Part shown: positions 24,988-32,495 of the stretch, one piece after another
Position numbering within the stretch: position 1 is the stretch's first letter
Layout: each line of letters opens with the position of its first letter
Assembly: GCA_002437905.1 (NCBI GenBank)
Contig: DJRT01000019.1
Span: forward strand, 24,284-88,283
Source of the DNA: Ruminococcaceae bacterium UBA6353
GTDB taxonomy: Bacteria; Bacillota; Clostridia; Oscillospirales; Acutalibacteraceae
DNA length: 64,000 nucleotides
Direction: 5' to 3'
The notes under the pieces: generated by a model
Database searches by the model: none
Told to the model about the DNA's origin: nothing
Seen by the model: only the letters and a program-made list of their open reading frames with translations
Program-made: the position numbers and the translations under genes

Positions 24988-25003
24988 ATCGTTCCTGCAA
25001 AAG

Positions 25004-25047
25004 AAATCCCGCCGGACACGGCTTTCACCGTGTCCGGCGGGATTTTT
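25004..25047. terminator. Bidirectional terminator between uraA and noc
   Basis: AATCCCGCCGGACACGG-ctttca-CCGTGTCCGGCGGGATT, 17-bp perfect stem with T-run to the right and A-run to the left, in a convergent gap. Confidence 0.93.
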
Positions 25048-25063
25048 GCTGCTCCGGAACAGA

Positions 25064-25927
25064 TTATTTAGCCAGCGCCATTGCCGGCTTCTGCGCCTGG
25101 GCGGTGGCGGCGGATTTGGGGATGCGCACCACATACTCAATGTAGTCTTCTTCCTCCCGGCGGCGGGATTCTGCCTGGATGCCGCCGCGCCGCATGATAT
25201 CCAGCGCGTGGTTCACGGTGTTGAAGAACACCCGTACATCGCGGATCAGCGGGCGTGCCGGCCGCCGGCGGGTACGGCCGGCAAGGAGCTCCTCCACCAG
25301 CCGTTCGCTCTGCGCCACCGTCAGTTTTTCCGTGATCATCCGCCGCGCCGCGATATCCCGCAGCGAGATGTCCTCCAGCCGCAGCAGTGCCCGCGCGTGC
25401 CGCTCGGTCAGACCGGCGGCGTTGAGGCGCTGCCGCAGCTCCGCCGGCAGGCGCAGCAGCCGCAGCTTGTTGGCTACGGCGGACTGGGAGTAACCAAGCT
25501 GCTGAGCTGCCTCGCTCTGGGTCAGCTCAAAGCTGTCGATCAGCTGGCGGATGCCCTCTGCCACATCAAAGCAGTTCATATCCTCGCGCTGCAGGTTTTC
25601 CACCAGCGCCAGCACCTGCCGCTGCCGGTCGGTCACATCCATCTGGACACAGGGCACCTGTGCCAGCCCGGCAATGCGGGCGGCGCGCAGCCGGCGCTCA
25701 CCGGCAATCAGCACCGGCTGCCCGTCTTCAAAGCTGACGGTCAGCGGCTGCAGGATGCCATTTTCACTGATGCTCTGTGCCAGCTCCACCAGCCCCTCCA
25801 GCGGAAATTCCCGCCGCGGCTGCTGCGGGTTTGGCTGGATATCGGCGGTGGGGATCATCCATACCTGCCCACGGCAGGAATAGGGCACCTGTTGTTTGTT
25901 CTTCCGGATGTTGCAAAGATTACGCAT
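25064..25927 (-). CDS. noc: Nucleoid occlusion protein Noc (ParB family)
   Basis: 287-residue ParB/Noc CTPase-type DNA-binding protein. The N-terminal domain has IQPNPQQPRREF and the nucleotide-binding motif GERRLRAARIAG; the helix-turn-helix is TQSEAAQQLGYSQSAVANKL. The C-terminal part (RDVRVFFNTVNHALDIM, then EEDYIEYVVRIPKS) resembles Noc rather than Spo0J, and the gene order mnmG-rsmG-noc is that of Bacillus. However, the nearby sites are parS-like, not the Bacillus Noc site, so a ParB function remains possible. No parA/soj gene is present in the window. GGAG 7 nt before ATG. Confidence 0.82.
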   Translation of the reverse strand: MRNLCNIRKNKQQVPYSCRGQVWMIPTADIQPNPQQPRREFPLEGLVELAQSISENGILQPLTVSFEDGQPVLIAGERRLRAARIAGLAQVPCVQMDVTDRQRQVLALVENLQREDMNCFDVAEGIRQLIDSFELTQSEAAQQLGYSQSAVANKLRLLRLPAELRQRLNAAGLTERHARALLRLEDISLRDIAARRMITEKLTVAQSERLVEELLAGRTRRRPARPLIRDVRVFFNTVNHALDIMRRGGIQAESRRREEEDYIEYVVRIPKSAATAQAQKPAMALAK

Positions 25928-25971
25928 ACGATCGCTCCTTTTTTTGTTCCGGCAATGCTGCCTTTTTCGGA

Positions 25972-25987
25972 TGTTTCACATGAAACC
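25972..25987. promoter_or_regulatory. parS-like site upstream of noc
   Basis: TGTTTCACATGAAACC; its reverse complement GGTTTCATGTGAAACA differs from the first site (22741) only at the first base. It is 45 bp upstream of the noc start, in the noc-rsmG gap. Confidence 0.75.
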
Positions 25988-26094
25988 AAAACAACCCTCC
26001 GCCCCCGGCGGCGTTTGTCTCTGCAAACACCATAGCACAGGAAAGGGGCGGAAGGTTGTCGCGATCGGTCGTCGGGAAATGCCAGTTTTGCGGA

Positions 26095-26820
26095 TCAAAG
26101 GGGTTGTTTTGCCATTTTTGCCGAGGGACGCGGGTATTTTGCCGGGGTGGGTCGGCGTTTGTCGATGCGCAGCAGCCGCCGTTCGGCCGGTTCACTGCCG
26201 TCCCCGGCGTCCAGGGTGCAGGCGGTGCAGCCGGTCGCCTCGCCGCCCAGCAGGCGGATCGCCGCGGCGGCCTGGGCCAGTTCGCGGTCGGCGTCCGGCC
26301 CCTTGAGGGCAATAAAGCGGCCGCCCTGCCGCACGAACGGCAGGCAGTATTCGCACAGGGTGGGCAGCGCGGCCACGGCGCGGGCGGTGGCAATATCAAA
26401 TTGCTCCCGCAGTGCCGGCTGCCGGCCGCCCTCCTCGGCGCGGGCATGGATCAACTGCACCGGCAGCGCCAGCTCCCGGCAAAGAGCCTCCAGAAAAAGC
26501 AGCCGCTTGTTCAGGCTGTCCAGCAGGGTCAGCCGGCAATCCGGCCGCAGCAGTGCCAGCGGCACACCGGGGAAGCCGGCGCCGGTTCCTACATCAATCA
26601 GGGAAAATGCTCCCGCCGGCAGCAGCGGTGCGGCCAGCAGACTATCGGCAAAGTGCTTGACCGCAATGCCGGTGGGGTCGGTGATGGCGGTCAGATTGAT
26701 TTTTTCATTCCACTCCACCAGCAGGCGGGCGTAGATTTCCAGCCGGTCGGCCAGCGCGGGGGATACCTCCACGCCATAGGCGGCCGCGCAGCGGTGCAGG
26801 GCGTCCTTATTCAGGGTCAT
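26095..26820 (-). CDS. rsmG: 16S rRNA m7G527 methyltransferase (RsmG)
   Basis: SAM-dependent methyltransferase for G527 of 16S rRNA; loss in other bacteria gives low-level streptomycin resistance. 241 residues with EWNEKINLTAITDP, HFADSLLAA, the SAM motif LIDVGTGAGFPGVPLAL and TARAVAALPTLCEY. The ATG at 26820 has GGAGG 8 nt upstream and overlaps the mnmG end by 14 bp, so it is translationally coupled. A frame open to 26859 has no ribosome site. The protein runs about ten residues past the usual end. Confidence 0.94.
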   Translation of the reverse strand: MTLNKDALHRCAAAYGVEVSPALADRLEIYARLLVEWNEKINLTAITDPTGIAVKHFADSLLAAPLLPAGAFSLIDVGTGAGFPGVPLALLRPDCRLTLLDSLNKRLLFLEALCRELALPVQLIHARAEEGGRQPALREQFDIATARAVAALPTLCEYCLPFVRQGGRFIALKGPDADRELAQAAAAIRLLGGEATGCTACTLDAGDGSEPAERRLLRIDKRRPTPAKYPRPSAKMAKQPL

Positions 26821-28705
26821 GGTCGTTTCCTCCTGTCTGTTGGTTGCTGCTCCATACAATCAGCACCGAAACATCCGCCGGGCTGACCCCGCTGATGCGG
26901 GAGGCCTGGCCGATGCTGCGGGGGCGGATCTTTGCCAGCTTTTCCTGCGCCTCCTTGCGCAGGCCGCGGATGGCAGCGTAGTCGGCATCCACGAGAAGCA
27001 GACGGTTTTCCAGCCGGCGCATTTCGTCAATCTGCGCCTGCTCCCGCCGGATGTAGCCCTCGTATTTCAGCTCTACCTCCAGCTGCTCGGTTACCAGTGC
27101 CGGCAGCGGCGGCCGTTCCGGGTCCACCGGTGCCAGTGCCGCATAGCTCAGCTGCGGCCGGCGCAGTAGCTCCTCCAGTCGGACGCCGGTGATAACCGGT
27201 GTGGTGCCGGCGGCCTCCAGCAGCGCGTTCAGCGCCGGCGTGGGGGAGAGGATGGTATCGTGCAGGCGCTGACGCTCGGCAGCCTTTTGTGCCTGCCGGG
27301 CGGTAAAGTGTGCCCAGCGCGTGTCATCCACCAGCCCAATGCGCCGGCCGATGGGGGTCAGCCTCACATCGGCATTGTCTTGCCGCAGAACCAGCCGGTA
27401 TTCGCTGCGGCTGGTCATCATGCGGTAGGGGTCCATGCAGCCCTTGGTGACCAGATCGTCCACCAGCGTGCCGATGTAGCTGGAGGCGCGATCCAGCAGC
27501 AGCGGCTCCTGCCCCAGCAGCTTCAGCGCGGCGTTGGCGCCGGCCACCAGCCCCTGCGCCGCCGCCTCCTCGTAGCCGGAGCTGCCATTGAACTGCCCCG
27601 CGCCGTACAGGCCGGGGATGTCCTTGAATTCCAGCGTGGCGCTGAGCTGCAGCGGATCCACGCAGTCGTATTCGATCGCGTATGCGGGGCGCATCACCTG
27701 TGCGTGCTCCAGGCCGGGGATGGTGTGCAGGAATTGCAGCTGTACATCCACCGGCAGGCTGGAGCTGAGCCCCTGCAGGTACATTTCCTCGGTGTTCCTG
27801 CCGCACGGCTCGATGAACACCTGGTGCCGCTCCTTGTCCGCAAAGCGGACGATCTTATCCTCAATGCTGGGGCAGTAGCGGGGGCCGATCCCCTCGATGC
27901 GGCCGGAGTATAGCGGGGAGCGGTGCAGATTTTGCTGGATGACTGCCTTGGTTTCGGCGCTGGTCCAGGTAATGTGGCAGGGCAGCGTATTGTGCAGCGG
28001 CCCGGCGGTCTCAAAGGAGAAGGGGGTCACCGGCTCCTCGCCGTCCTGCTGCTCTAGATGGGTAAAATCAATGCTGCGGCGCAGCACCCGGGAGGGGGTG
28101 CCGGTTTTGAAGCGGCGCAGCGCGACCCCCAGCTCCCGTAGGGAGGCGGAAAGCTGCGCCGCCGGGAACATGCCGTCCGGGCCGCTCTCGTAGGAGACAT
28201 CGCCCACGAACACCCGCCCCTTGAGGAAGGTGCCGGTGGCCAGCACCACCGCCCGTGCCAGATACTGCACCTCCAGGCGGGTGGTCAGCCGGAAACGGCC
28301 GTCCGGCTCCCGGCTGAGGGAGACGATTTCCCCCTGCCGGATATCCAGGCCGGGGGTGGTTTCCAGCACATGCTTCATATCGGCGGAATAGGCGCGTCGG
28401 TCGATCTGTGCCCGCAGCGAGTGCACCGCCGGCCCCTTGCCGCGGTTCAGCATCCGGCTTTGCAGCATATTGCGGTCTGCCGCTTTTCCCATCTCGCCGC
28501 CCAGGGCGTCCAGCTCCCGCACCAGGTGTCCCTTGGCTGTGCCGCCGATGGAGGGGTTGCACGGCATATTGCCGATCCAATCGAGATTGATGGTGAACAC
28601 CGCTGTGCGGCAGCCAAGCCGCGCGGCAGCCAGGCACGCCTCAATGCCGGCGTGCCCGGCACCGATCACGGCTACATCGTATTCTGCTTCAATAAAGGTC
28701 ATCAT
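26807..28705 (-). CDS. mnmG: tRNA uridine-5-carboxymethylaminomethyl modification enzyme MnmG (GidA)
   Basis: FAD enzyme that with MnmE builds the cmnm5 modification on U34 of tRNAs. 632 residues, full length. Landmarks: YDVAVIGAGHAGIEACLAAA (FAD-binding Rossmann), GGTAKGHLVRELDALGG, GKGPAVHSLRAQIDR, GPRYCPSIEDK, GLYGAGQFNGSSGYEEAA, and the C-terminal helical domain (KYEGYIRREQAQID) that contacts MnmE. mnmE is not found next to it or next to khpB, unlike the common Firmicutes order. It has its own promoter facing a cluster of DnaA boxes. Confidence 0.96.
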   Translation of the reverse strand: MMTFIEAEYDVAVIGAGHAGIEACLAAARLGCRTAVFTINLDWIGNMPCNPSIGGTAKGHLVRELDALGGEMGKAADRNMLQSRMLNRGKGPAVHSLRAQIDRRAYSADMKHVLETTPGLDIRQGEIVSLSREPDGRFRLTTRLEVQYLARAVVLATGTFLKGRVFVGDVSYESGPDGMFPAAQLSASLRELGVALRRFKTGTPSRVLRRSIDFTHLEQQDGEEPVTPFSFETAGPLHNTLPCHITWTSAETKAVIQQNLHRSPLYSGRIEGIGPRYCPSIEDKIVRFADKERHQVFIEPCGRNTEEMYLQGLSSSLPVDVQLQFLHTIPGLEHAQVMRPAYAIEYDCVDPLQLSATLEFKDIPGLYGAGQFNGSSGYEEAAAQGLVAGANAALKLLGQEPLLLDRASSYIGTLVDDLVTKGCMDPYRMMTSRSEYRLVLRQDNADVRLTPIGRRIGLVDDTRWAHFTARQAQKAAERQRLHDTILSPTPALNALLEAAGTTPVITGVRLEELLRRPQLSYAALAPVDPERPPLPALVTEQLEVELKYEGYIRREQAQIDEMRRLENRLLLVDADYAAIRGLRKEAQEKLAKIRPRSIGQASRISGVSPADVSVLIVWSSNQQTGGNDHDPE

Positions 28706-28835
28706 GCTCGTTTCCTTTGCTTAAAATATACAAATAGGAGTTTTCGGTGTAATATCAACAAAAGGTATTTTCAAAAAATCAGACGGTAAACTACCGCAGC
28801 CGGTGTCCGTTGGCGGCCGGCGGAACAGTACAAAC

Positions 28836-28864
28836 AGTATACCGCGTTTTTCGGGTTTGCACAA
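28836..28864 (-). promoter_or_regulatory. mnmG promoter
   Basis: On the minus strand TTGTGC (28864-28859) and TATACT (28841-28836) have a 17-bp spacer. The DnaA-box cluster begins about 50 bp further upstream. Confidence 0.75.
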
Positions 28865-28914
28865 GAGGAAACCGTGTGTTCCGGCAATTTTTCGGGGAAA
28901 AGGGATTTTTTCAC

Positions 28915-29130
28915 TTTTCCACAGGGTTTTCCACATGTCCACAGTGGTTTTCCACCACAGAGGGGAATTTTACCGGTTCTTCTATACTTTCCGCAAAATT
29001 CGACCGGGTAAGCTTACACAGTTTCCACAGGGTTTTCCCCAAAACCGGGGACAGGCAGTGGCAAAAAGCCCTTGATCATGCGGGTTTTTCCGCCAATGGG
29101 CACGGGGGTGGTTTACACATATTTTCCACA
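28915..29130 (+). repeat. Second DnaA-box cluster upstream of mnmG
   Basis: Three exact TTTTCCACA boxes (28915-28923, 28927-28935, 29122-29130) and several one- or two-base variants lie in one orientation: ATGTCCACA 28935-28943, TTTTCCACC 28948-28956, GTTTCCACA 29021-29029, TTTTCCCCA 29033-29041, GTTTACACA 29111-29119. This is denser than the cluster in the dnaA-dnaN gap. It fills most of the 497-bp mnmG upstream gap. It could be a second origin part, a DnaA titration site or DnaA control of mnmG. Confidence 0.75.
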
Positions 29131-29202
29131 GCCGGCGCATATAGCATTACTGGGTGTAATACCGTAGGATATCCGTGCGGTTTTGAGAAGGAGATGGGCG
29201 CT

Positions 29203-29301
29203 GTGGCAAAAAAATCCGACCCGCCGTGGGTGCTGCGCTATTGGTGGCTGTACGGCTGTGCCATTGCCCTGCTGTGGCTGCTTTCGCGCATTGTGGAATA
29301 G
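29203..29301 (+). CDS. 32-residue single-pass membrane microprotein
   Basis: GTG start with AAGGAG 9 nt upstream. The product begins VAKKSDPPWVLRYWWLYG and continues CAIALLWLLSRIVE: a short basic start, then one Trp-rich transmembrane helix. I do not recognise the family. It lies between the DnaA-box cluster and the hydrogenase promoter and reads the same way as the hydrogenase operon. Evidence is the good ribosome site and the coherent membrane helix; it may still be a chance frame. Confidence 0.5.
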   Translation: MAKKSDPPWVLRYWWLYGCAIALLWLLSRIVE

Positions 29302-29393
29302 TCGGCGGCGCGCGCGGATTTTTCGATCAGTGGGGTAGCCGGGGCTAATCGATAAAAAAGTTATCGAAATAGTGAAAAAATCGAAAAAAACAC

Positions 29394-29422
29394 TGGAATA
29401 CCGGGAAATAGTGTGTTATACT
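29394..29422 (+). promoter_or_regulatory. Hydrogenase operon promoter
   Basis: TATACT (29417-29422) with a weak TGGAAT (29394-29399) at 17 bp. A weak -35 fits an activated or tightly controlled promoter. Two likely operators follow immediately downstream. Confidence 0.6.
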
Positions 29423-29425
29423 CAT

Positions 29426-29439
29426 AGTTAGTGTAGCCT
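29426..29439 (+). promoter_or_regulatory. 14-base element shared with the feoAB promoter
   Basis: AGTTAGTGTAGCCT overlaps the predicted start point of the hydrogenase operon. The identical 14-mer lies at 40299-40312 at the same position of the feoAB promoter. TTAG..TAG.CT resembles a half of DtxR/IdeR-type iron boxes. Confidence 0.65.
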
Positions 29440-29453
29440 ACCACCCTGGGATT

Positions 29454-29471
29454 TTGTTAAATTTTTAACAG
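29454..29471. promoter_or_regulatory. Predicted Rex (NADH/NAD redox) operator
   Basis: TTGTTAA-attt-TTAACAG matches the Rex consensus TTGTTAAnnnnTTAACAA with one mismatch. It lies about 25 bp downstream of the predicted transcription start, a position suited to blocking RNA polymerase, and in front of NADH-linked hydrogenase genes. Confidence 0.82.
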
Positions 29472-29523
29472 AATTGGGCGTGTGGCTGCCCGTAAACCGT
29501 ATCAACAAGGAGGAAAAAGGCAA

Positions 29524-30024
29524 ATGCAGAAAAAGATCAGCTCGATTCCGTTCTCCGATACACCGGAGCAGGCGGAAAAGCTGCGCGCCGTTATCGACGC
29601 GAACAAGCATGACGCAAGCCGCCTGATGGCTGTCATGCAGGAGGCGCAGGGCATCTACGGCTATCTGCCGATCGAGGTGCAGCAGGCGATTGCGGACGGG
29701 ATGGGTGTACCGCTGGAGAAGGTCTACGGTGTGGCAACATTCTATGCCCAGTTTGCCCTCTCGCCAAAGGGACAGTACCACATTTCCGTGTGTCTCGGCA
29801 CGGCCTGCTATGTGAAGGGCTCCGGCCAGATCATGGACAAGCTGACCGAGCTGCTGGGGATCGGCGCAGAGGAGTGCAGTGCCGACGGCCGCTTTTCGCT
29901 GACCGCCTGCCGCTGCATCGGTGCGTGCGGTCTGGCCCCGGTGCTTACCGTCAATGACGAGGTGTACGGCCGTCTGACGGCGGACGATGTCCCCGGCATA
30001 CTTGAAAAGTATACCAACGCCTGA
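29524..30024 (+). CDS. hydC: NuoE-like [2Fe-2S] subunit of NADH-dependent [FeFe]-hydrogenase
   Basis: 166 residues, NuoE/HydC type. An N-terminal helical part (residues 1-75) is followed by a thioredoxin-like ferredoxin fold with four cysteines in CLGTAC (90, 95) and CRCIGAC (131, 135) that bind one [2Fe-2S] cluster. In trimeric hydrogenases this subunit joins HydB and HydA to couple NADH (often with ferredoxin) to H2. It is the first gene of the operon, separated from hydB/hydA by signalling-type genes. GGAGG is 10 nt before the ATG. Confidence 0.92.
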   Translation: MQKKISSIPFSDTPEQAEKLRAVIDANKHDASRLMAVMQEAQGIYGYLPIEVQQAIADGMGVPLEKVYGVATFYAQFALSPKGQYHISVCLGTACYVKGSGQIMDKLTELLGIGAEECSADGRFSLTACRCIGACGLAPVLTVNDEVYGRLTADDVPGILEKYTNA

Positions 30025-30061
30025 AGCAGCCCCATTCTTTGATGTAAAGGATCTGGCGCCT

Positions 30062-30427
30062 ATGAAAATCTGTACCATCCGTGACCTGCTGAATGCCCGG
30101 GTGATCGCCGGCGAGGATCGCCTTGGCAGCCATGTCTATTCTGCCTGCGGCAGCGATATGATGAGCGATGTGCTGGCCTATGTGAAGGATCAGGCCGTGC
30201 TGCTGACCGGACTTGTCAACCCGCAGGTGATCCGCACAGCGGAAATGATGGATATGATCTGTATCGTTTTTGTCCGTTCCAAGGAACCCACCCCGGAGAT
30301 GATCCGCCTGGCGCAGGACTGCGGCATGGTGCTGCTGGCCACCGACAAGCGGATGTACGAGGCCTGCGGTATTCTGTACAGCAACGGCCTGGTGGGCAAC
30401 AAGGTCAAGCGGGATGCCAATGGCTGA
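30062..30427 (+). CDS. DRTGG-domain protein (first copy)
   Basis: 121 residues, a stand-alone DRTGG-type domain: VIAGEDRLGSHVYSACGSDM, then DVLAYVKDQAVLLTGLVNPQ and MICIVFVRSKEP. Such domains are found between CBS domains or in phosphotransacetylase-like proteins and are thought to be regulatory; ligand unknown. A second DRTGG-like protein follows two genes later. The ATG at 30062 is preceded by AAGGAT at 10 nt. Its end overlaps the next gene by 14 bp, so the two are translationally coupled. Confidence 0.8.
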   Translation: MKICTIRDLLNARVIAGEDRLGSHVYSACGSDMMSDVLAYVKDQAVLLTGLVNPQVIRTAEMMDMICIVFVRSKEPTPEMIRLAQDCGMVLLATDKRMYEACGILYSNGLVGNKVKRDANG

Positions 30428-30866
30428 CACAGCGGATACGCTGTCCTTCCGCTTTGATGTGGACGGGGAGAATTTCACCTCGGCCGGACAGGCATCGGTG
30501 CAGGTCAAGAAAAATCTGCGGCAGCTCGGGCTGTCGCCGGAGATCATTCGCCGGGTCTCCATTGCCATGTACGAGGGTGAGATCAATATGGTCATCCATG
30601 CCGGCGGCGGCTGCGCCGAGGTGCGGGTGGCGGAGGATCGCATCGAGATCGTGCTGGAGGATCATGGCCCCGGCATTGCCGATGTGGCACTGGCAATGCA
30701 GGAGGGGTATTCCACAGCGCCGGACAATGTCCGGTCGCTGGGGTTCGGGGCGGGCATGGGCCTGCCCAATATGAAGCGCTATACCGACGATATGGTTATC
30801 GAATCCCGCGTGGGGGAGGGCACCCGTATCGTGATGCGGGTGGATCTGCCGCCGCGCGAAAGCTGA
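30414..30866 (+). CDS. RsbW-like HATPase (anti-sigma/serine kinase type), first copy
   Basis: 150 residues of the GHKL ATPase superfamily, close to SpoIIAB/RsbW-type kinases. ATP-binding motifs: N box YEGEINMVIHA, G1 DHGPGIADV, G2 GFGAGMGLPNMKRY. No phosphoacceptor histidine or transmembrane part is present, so it is not a classic sensor kinase. It probably phosphorylates or sequesters a protein partner. ATG at 30414 (or 30420). Directly followed by the HydS-like gene (13 bp), which suggests that the two act together. Confidence 0.85.
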   Translation: MPMADTADTLSFRFDVDGENFTSAGQASVQVKKNLRQLGLSPEIIRRVSIAMYEGEINMVIHAGGGCAEVRVAEDRIEIVLEDHGPGIADVALAMQEGYSTAPDNVRSLGFGAGMGLPNMKRYTDDMVIESRVGEGTRIVMRVDLPPRES

Positions 30867-30879
30867 CGCGGGGAAAGCT

Positions 30880-32172
30880 ATGTATACATACGAACATTCG
30901 GTGTTTCTGGATGCGTCCAAGTGTACCGGCTGTACCACCTGTCTGCGGCACTGCCCGACAGAGGCCATCCGCATACGCGACGGACGCGCGGTTATCAATG
31001 ATGCACGCTGCATTGACTGCGGCGAGTGCATCCGCACCTGCCCCCAGAAGGCCAAGCGGGCGGTATGCAGCAAGCTGGCGGATATGGCGGGCTTCAAGTG
31101 GCGCATTGCCCTGCCGGCTCCTTCGCTGTACGGGCAGTTTGACCACCTGGAGGATGTGGATCAGGTGCTGGGCGGCCTGCGGCGCATTGGCTTTGACGAG
31201 GTGTTTGAGGTTGCGGCGGCGGCGGAGCTGGTTTCCGCCTATACCCGCCTATATCTCGGCACCGAGGGGGTCAGGAAGCCGGTCATCAGCTCGGCCTGTC
31301 CGGCGGTGGTGCGGCTGATTGCGCTGCGGTTTCCCTCGCTGCTGGATCATGTTATCCGCCTGCTGCCGCCCTCCGAGGTGGCGGCCGGCATGGCACGGGA
31401 GCGCGCACTGCAGCAGCATCCGGAGCTGCGGCCGGAGGATATCGGGGTGTGTTTCATTTCCCCCTGCCCGGCCAAGGCCAGCTATGTCAAAAACGGCTTT
31501 GCGGATTACCGCAGCCGCATTGACGCGGTGGTGTCCATCAGCGATGTGTATTTTCAGCTGATCGGGGCCATGGATCACGCAGACGCAGGGGAGGAGCTGT
31601 CCGCAGCCGGCATGATCGGCATTGGCTGGGCCTCCACCGGCGGGGAAGCCTCCGCGCTGTTCAACGACAGCTATTTGGCGGCAGACGGCATTGATAATGT
31701 GATCCGCGTGCTGGATCAGATCGAAAACGGCAACATTCCTTCGCTGGAGTTTGTGGAGCTGAATGCCTGCACCGGCGGCTGCGTGGGCGGCGTGATGACC
31801 ATACAGAATCCCTATATTGCCAAGGCGCGGCTGCAGAGCCTGCGCCGGTATCTGCCGGTCAGCCGGCATTTCCTGCGGCCGGAGCAGCAGTACATCCCGG
31901 AGGGGGCGTTCTTTAATGCTCTGCCGGAGTACCAGCCGATCACCCGCCTGAGCGATAACATGGCGACCTCCATGCGGATGCTGGCGGATATCCAGACCAT
32001 GCGGGCAGAGCTGCCCGGGCTGGATTGCGGCGCCTGCGGGGCGCCGAGCTGCCGGGCGTTTGCCGAGGATGTGGTGCGCGGCACGGCAGAAAGAAGCGCC
32101 TGCGTGCTGACCGTGCGTGAGCAGCTGCAGCAATATCTCCGCGAACAGGCGGAGGAGGAGGCGAGTGTGTGA
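30880..32172 (+). CDS. HydS-like sensory [FeFe]-hydrogenase
   Basis: 430 residues. Two [4Fe-4S] sites come first (Cys 15, 18, 21, 25 and 44, 47, 50, 54). The H-domain follows with all four H-cluster cysteines: SSACP (C140), SPCPAK (C196) and ACTGGC (C297, C301). The C-terminus has a CxxCx4Cx16C cluster motif (383, 386, 391, 408). The L1 proton-shuttle cysteine of catalytic enzymes (TSCCP) is Ala139 here, as reported for HydS-type sensory hydrogenases. No PAS domain is fused. It likely senses H2 or redox state and signals to the adjacent HATPase proteins. Confidence 0.88.
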   Translation: MYTYEHSVFLDASKCTGCTTCLRHCPTEAIRIRDGRAVINDARCIDCGECIRTCPQKAKRAVCSKLADMAGFKWRIALPAPSLYGQFDHLEDVDQVLGGLRRIGFDEVFEVAAAAELVSAYTRLYLGTEGVRKPVISSACPAVVRLIALRFPSLLDHVIRLLPPSEVAAGMARERALQQHPELRPEDIGVCFISPCPAKASYVKNGFADYRSRIDAVVSISDVYFQLIGAMDHADAGEELSAAGMIGIGWASTGGEASALFNDSYLAADGIDNVIRVLDQIENGNIPSLEFVELNACTGGCVGGVMTIQNPYIAKARLQSLRRYLPVSRHFLRPEQQYIPEGAFFNALPEYQPITRLSDNMATSMRMLADIQTMRAELPGLDCGACGAPSCRAFAEDVVRGTAERSACVLTVREQLQQYLREQAEEEASV

Positions 32173-32495
32173 CCGTACGGGAACTGGCTGAGGCCGCCGG
32201 CCTGAAGGCGGCGGCGCTGCCGGACGGGGACCGTCCGGTTACCGGGGTGTATGTGGGCGACCTGCTGAGCTGGGTGATGGGGCGCGCCGCCGCGGGCGAT
32301 GCGTGGATCACCATTATGTCCAACAGCAATATTGTGGCGGTGGCCGCGCTGGCGGATACCGCGTGCATTGTGCTGGCGGAGGGGGTGCAGCCCGATGACG
32401 GGGTGGCCGAATTGGCCGGGCAAAAGGGGATCAACCTGCTGCTCAGCCCGGTCGGCGCCTATGAAACGGCGCTGCGCCTGCATGCACAGCTATGA
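32169..32495 (+). CDS. DRTGG-like protein (second copy)
   Basis: 108 residues, DRTGG-type fold inferred from DRPVTGVYVGDLLSWVMGRA, ITIMSNSNIVAVAALADTAC and LLSPVGAYETALRLH. It is more diverged than the copy at 30062. GTG start overlapping the HydS-like stop by 4 bp, and its own stop overlaps the PHP gene by 4 bp. No catalytic residues are visible; a small-molecule-sensing or adaptor role is an inference from the domain. Confidence 0.72.
   Translation: MTVRELAEAAGLKAAALPDGDRPVTGVYVGDLLSWVMGRAAAGDAWITIMSNSNIVAVAALADTACIVLAEGVQPDDGVAELAGQKGINLLLSPVGAYETALRLHAQL

Noticed and set aside
29396..29411. Noc-type site (ATTTCCCGGGAAAT) near the hydrogenase promoter
   Set aside because: Only the right half (CCGGGAAATA) matches; the left half does not, so it is probably chance.
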